DNA of 64,000 nt from Myxococcales bacterium (lineage in GTDB: Bacteria > Myxococcota_A > Polyangia > Polyangiales > Polyangiaceae), in assembly GCA_016712525.1 (NCBI GenBank), contig JADJQX010000008.1:372001-436000 (forward strand), in the 5' to 3' direction. Positions 61,805-64,000 of the stretch are shown piece by piece. The notes beneath the pieces are model-generated. The model saw only the letters and a program-made list of their open reading frames with translations, made no database searches and was not told the DNA's origin. The first letter of the stretch is position 1; every line of letters begins with the position of its first letter. The translations under genes and the position numbers were made by a program.

Positions 61805-63037
61805 CTAGCCTCTGCGGAGCTCGAGCACGGGGAGCTCGGCGCCGCACCCGAGCCGGAACGGGTACCAGTGCCCGAAGCCACTCGTGGTGTAAAGCCTAGT
61901 GTTTTCGACAAGATAGGGACCCCACAGGTACCCATCGGGGGCGAGCGGCTCGAACGCGCTCTTCCCCGCGAACCCGATCTGCCCTCCGTGGGTGTGGCCC
62001 GCGAGCACGAGGCCCACGTCGAGGGACGAAGCGGGCACGATGCCCTCGGGGCGGTGCGACAGGAGAAGGCGAAAGTCCCCGTCCGCCCTCCGTAGGGCTC
62101 GCTCGATCGACGCACGCATGGGCGTCTCGATGTCCCCGCGCATGGCGCGCGGATCGTCGATCCCGAGGAGGGCGAGAGACGCACCGTCGACGTCGAGCTT
62201 CACACCGTCGTCGACGAGCAGCGGGACACGGGCGCGCTCGTAGGCCCGACGGACGTCGCGCGTCGATTGAAAGTGCTCGTGATTGCCGAGGCAGCCGTAC
62301 ACACCGAGGCGCGGCCGCGCGTTCGCGAGCACCGAGAGCGCGTCATCCCAGAGCCACGGCCTCTCGACGAAGTCGCCCGTCACCACCACGAGGTCGGGGC
62401 GCTCGAGGCTCGCGCGCTCGAGGGCGGCCTCGAGGTCTTCCGTCGTTCGGTACACGCCGAGGTGCACGTCGCTGACCTGCACGATCCGGAGCCCCTCGAG
62501 CGCCTTCGGTAGCTTCGGGACGGAGAGGACCTTCGTGCGGACGGCAGGCGACGCAAACCCCGTAGAAAACCCGATGGCGCCCGCACCGACGGCGCTCGCA
62601 GGGGGGAGCGCCGCCACGGCCGAGAGCGCGGCACGGCGCGTGATACGCGGGCGGGCGAGCGGAGGAGGGGCGGCCGAGGGAGGAGCCTCGGGTGACTGCC
62701 CGGGCGAGTCGATGGTGCCCTCGCTCGCCGGACGCGAGCGGCGCGTGAGCCACGCGAGCACACCCGCCGAAGGGATCGACACGAGCACGAGCGCGAGAAA
62801 AACTGGGGCGGCCGAGACGAACGTCCCTCCGGCTCGCCCCGCGAACGAGGACGTCCGAAAGACGAGCCACGCGCCGTGCGCCGCGAGCGCCGACATCACC
62901 AAGGCGAGCCACGCGCCCCGCAGCGCGGGCCTCGCATAGACCCGCGGCAAGAACACGCGCACCGCCGCGAGGTTCGCGAGGAGGAGCCCGATCGTCGCGA
63001 CGAGCGACCACGACGAGCGAACGAGCGGGAAGATCAT
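61805..63037 (-). CDS. Membrane-anchored metallophosphoesterase (YkuE-like)
   Basis: 410 residues. The N-terminus has about four hydrophobic helices, then a Pro/Ser-rich linker and a twin-arginine-like RRAALSAVAA. The calcineurin-like domain follows: VSDVHLG, VTGDFVERP, YGCLGNHEH, LLLSHRPE and LAGHTHGGQIG. Relatives act on phospholipids or nucleotides outside the cytoplasm. The substrate is unknown. It starts at ATG 63037. Confidence 0.88.
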   Translation of the reverse strand: MIFPLVRSSWSLVATIGLLLANLAAVRVFLPRVYARPALRGAWLALVMSALAAHGAWLVFRTSSFAGRAGGTFVSAAPVFLALVLVSIPSAGVLAWLTRRSRPASEGTIDSPGQSPEAPPSAAPPPLARPRITRRAALSAVAALPPASAVGAGAIGFSTGFASPAVRTKVLSVPKLPKALEGLRIVQVSDVHLGVYRTTEDLEAALERASLERPDLVVVTGDFVERPWLWDDALSVLANARPRLGVYGCLGNHEHFQSTRDVRRAYERARVPLLVDDGVKLDVDGASLALLGIDDPRAMRGDIETPMRASIERALRRADGDFRLLLSHRPEGIVPASSLDVGLVLAGHTHGGQIGFAGKSAFEPLAPDGYLWGPYLVENTRLYTTSGFGHWYPFRLGCGAELPVLELRRG

Positions 63038-63194
63038 GCGCGCCTCGAGATCGACGTCGACGCCATCGTGGAGGGGAACGCTCGACCGAAGGAGAGGCTT
63101 CCGTTTCGCATGCCGAGAGCATGGGCCCGCGAGATGGGAGGGGTGCGAGGCTCGCGTGAAACGTCGTCGCAGGTCAGGTGAACGCCGCGTGAAC

Positions 63195-63255
63195 GGGCGC
63201 CCCAGGGGCCGACTATGCCTTTGATTTCAAAGGACAAAATGCGAAAGGGGCGCCC
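63195..63255. repeat. Nested inverted repeats downstream of the S1-domain gene
   Basis: GGGCGCCCC (63195-63203) and GGGGCGCCC (63247-63255) are perfect inverted repeats. Between them CCTTTG (63218-63223) and CAAAGG (63228-63233) form a small hairpin with loop ATTT. The element lies about 40 bp beyond the stop of the S1-domain gene and could fold into a branched RNA; it lacks a U-run. Confidence 0.45.
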
Positions 63256-63296
63256 TGTTTCGAGCGCCGCCTTCGGGGTGTCCGGAGCCGTACCCG

Positions 63297-64000
63297 CTAT
63301 TTCTGGGGCACGATGTTCCGCTTCTGGAGGAGATCGGCGAGGGTGCCGAACTTCGCCTCGCGCTTCACCTGCGCGCGGTACTGCTGGTACGCGTTGCGCT
63401 CGGTGTCCTCGTTCATGGCGCGAATCGAGAGCTTGAGCTCACCGCGCTTCGGGTCGATCTCGACGATCTTGGCGTCGAGCTCCTTGCCCACGGGGAACTC
63501 CTTGCGGAGGTCGGTGCCGCGGGGGGTGCCCGTCGCGCCGGCCGTGATGAAGCCGCGCGCGTGCCGCCCGGTGGCGCCGAGAACACGCACGGTGAGCCCC
63601 GCCGCTTCGGCCGCCACGATCTGGACCTTGACGGTGCGATGCGGCGCGATCTTCTGAGGCGCCTCGCCCGCCGCGTCTCCCGAGGGGGCCGGGTGGAGCG
63701 CGATGCGGTGCGAGCCGGGCTCGACGTGAGCGACGACCACCTCGATCGCGTCGCCCTCTTTGAGCACCTCGTTCGGGTGGTTGATGCGCTTCACCGAGAG
63801 ATCGCCGACCTGGATGAGGCCGTCGACCCCGGGCTCGAGCTCGATGAAGGCGCCGAAAGGCTTGAGGCGCGCGACCTTGCCGGTGTGCCTCGTGCCGACC
63901 GCGAACTTCTCGGCCACGGCGGCCCACGGGTCGTCGATCGTCGCGCGACGGGAGAGCCAAATCTTCTGCTTCTCGTCGACGCGGAGGATCTTCACCTTCA
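63297..64000 (-). CDS. S1-domain RNA-binding protein, 5' end outside window
   Basis: 234 complete codons are visible, and the reading continues past the window edge: the sequence before the GTG at 63995 is K and a further codon of the same S1 strand (KVKILRVDEKQKIWLSRR). The visible part holds the end of one S1 motif, a full second (VGTRHTGKVARLKPFGAFIE, then GLIQVGDLS) and a third (HRTVKVQIVAAEAAG to ELKLSIRAMNED). A C-terminal tail ends with LLQKRNIVPQK. It is ribosomal protein S1-like or an S1-domain regulator; the missing N-terminus prevents a firmer name. Confidence 0.85.
   Translation of the reverse strand, partial: KVKILRVDEKQKIWLSRRATIDDPWAAVAEKFAVGTRHTGKVARLKPFGAFIELEPGVDGLIQVGDLSVKRINHPNEVLKEGDAIEVVVAHVEPGSHRIALHPAPSGDAAGEAPQKIAPHRTVKVQIVAAEAAGLTVRVLGATGRHARGFITAGATGTPRGTDLRKEFPVGKELDAKIVEIDPKRGELKLSIRAMNEDTERNAYQQYRAQVKREAKFGTLADLLQKRNIVPQK

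Overview
The window is GC-rich DNA (roughly 70% G+C) packed with genes on both strands. It most resembles a soil myxobacterium (Myxococcota, Polyangiales-like). The pointers are several eukaryote-type Ser/Thr kinases, a protein with an AgmX/PglI-type C-terminal domain, many lipoproteins with Asp/Ala/Thr- or Pro-rich linkers, an SUMF1-type protein, and long overlapping open frames on both strands caused by base composition. I found no tRNA or rRNA gene, CRISPR array, IS element or prophage. Taxonomy is an inference from gene content.

Layout. 1-8.6 kb: the tail of a short-chain dehydrogenase, a membrane Ser/Thr kinase, an SGNH esterase lipoprotein, a DUF952/DJ-1 fusion, serA and several exported or membrane proteins of unknown role. 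8.6-16.1 kb: an MFS carrier, a BamE-like lipoprotein, a hotdog/DUF1345 pair, the K+ transporter kup and two different fatty-acid desaturases. 16.2-28.4 kb: an M28 peptidase/alpha-beta hydrolase pair, a DUF4091 protein, a D-cysteine desulfhydrase-like PLP enzyme, a crotonase, a zinc-ribbon/beta-helix envelope protein, an MltD-like transglycosylase, a lipid A acyltransferase-like protein and a VanW protein. 28.5-42.4 kb: a purine/ureide region. It holds a kinase coupled to a DUF6986 HpcH-like enzyme, uraH, an allantoicase-OHCU decarboxylase fusion, an alpha-E/ATP-grasp pair, a single-chain xanthine dehydrogenase and xdhC. 42.5-54.4 kb: glgC with an ApaH-like phosphatase, an M18 aminopeptidase, a Cys-repeat lipoprotein, a 5'-nucleotidase with EF-hands, an SUMF1 protein, a radical SAM/SPASM enzyme, a probable pseudokinase and a ferredoxin/small protein/Smr operon. 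54.5-61.5 kb: a tightly overlapping operon RDD - SpoIIM-like - membrane protein - DUF4129/DUF4350 fusion - MoxR - DUF58, in which DUF58 carries a frameshift. The end holds a GlsB-type membrane protein, a metallophosphoesterase and the 3' part of an S1-domain gene.

The main functional theme is purine salvage or breakdown. Xanthine dehydrogenase and XdhC would make urate. UraH and UraD would turn 5-hydroxyisourate into S-allantoin. Allantoicase would cut allantoate to urea and ureidoglycolate, and DUF6986 could act on the two-carbon end product. Uricase, allantoinase and ureidoglycolate lyase are not in the window. The second theme is the MoxR/DUF58 membrane operon. The most unusual objects are the enzyme fusions (allantoicase-UraD, DUF952-DJ-1, DUF4129-DUF4350), the zinc-ribbon/beta-helix/AgmX-tail protein, the DFE pseudokinase, and an 18-codon ORF with a strong ribosome site just upstream of the radical SAM enzyme.
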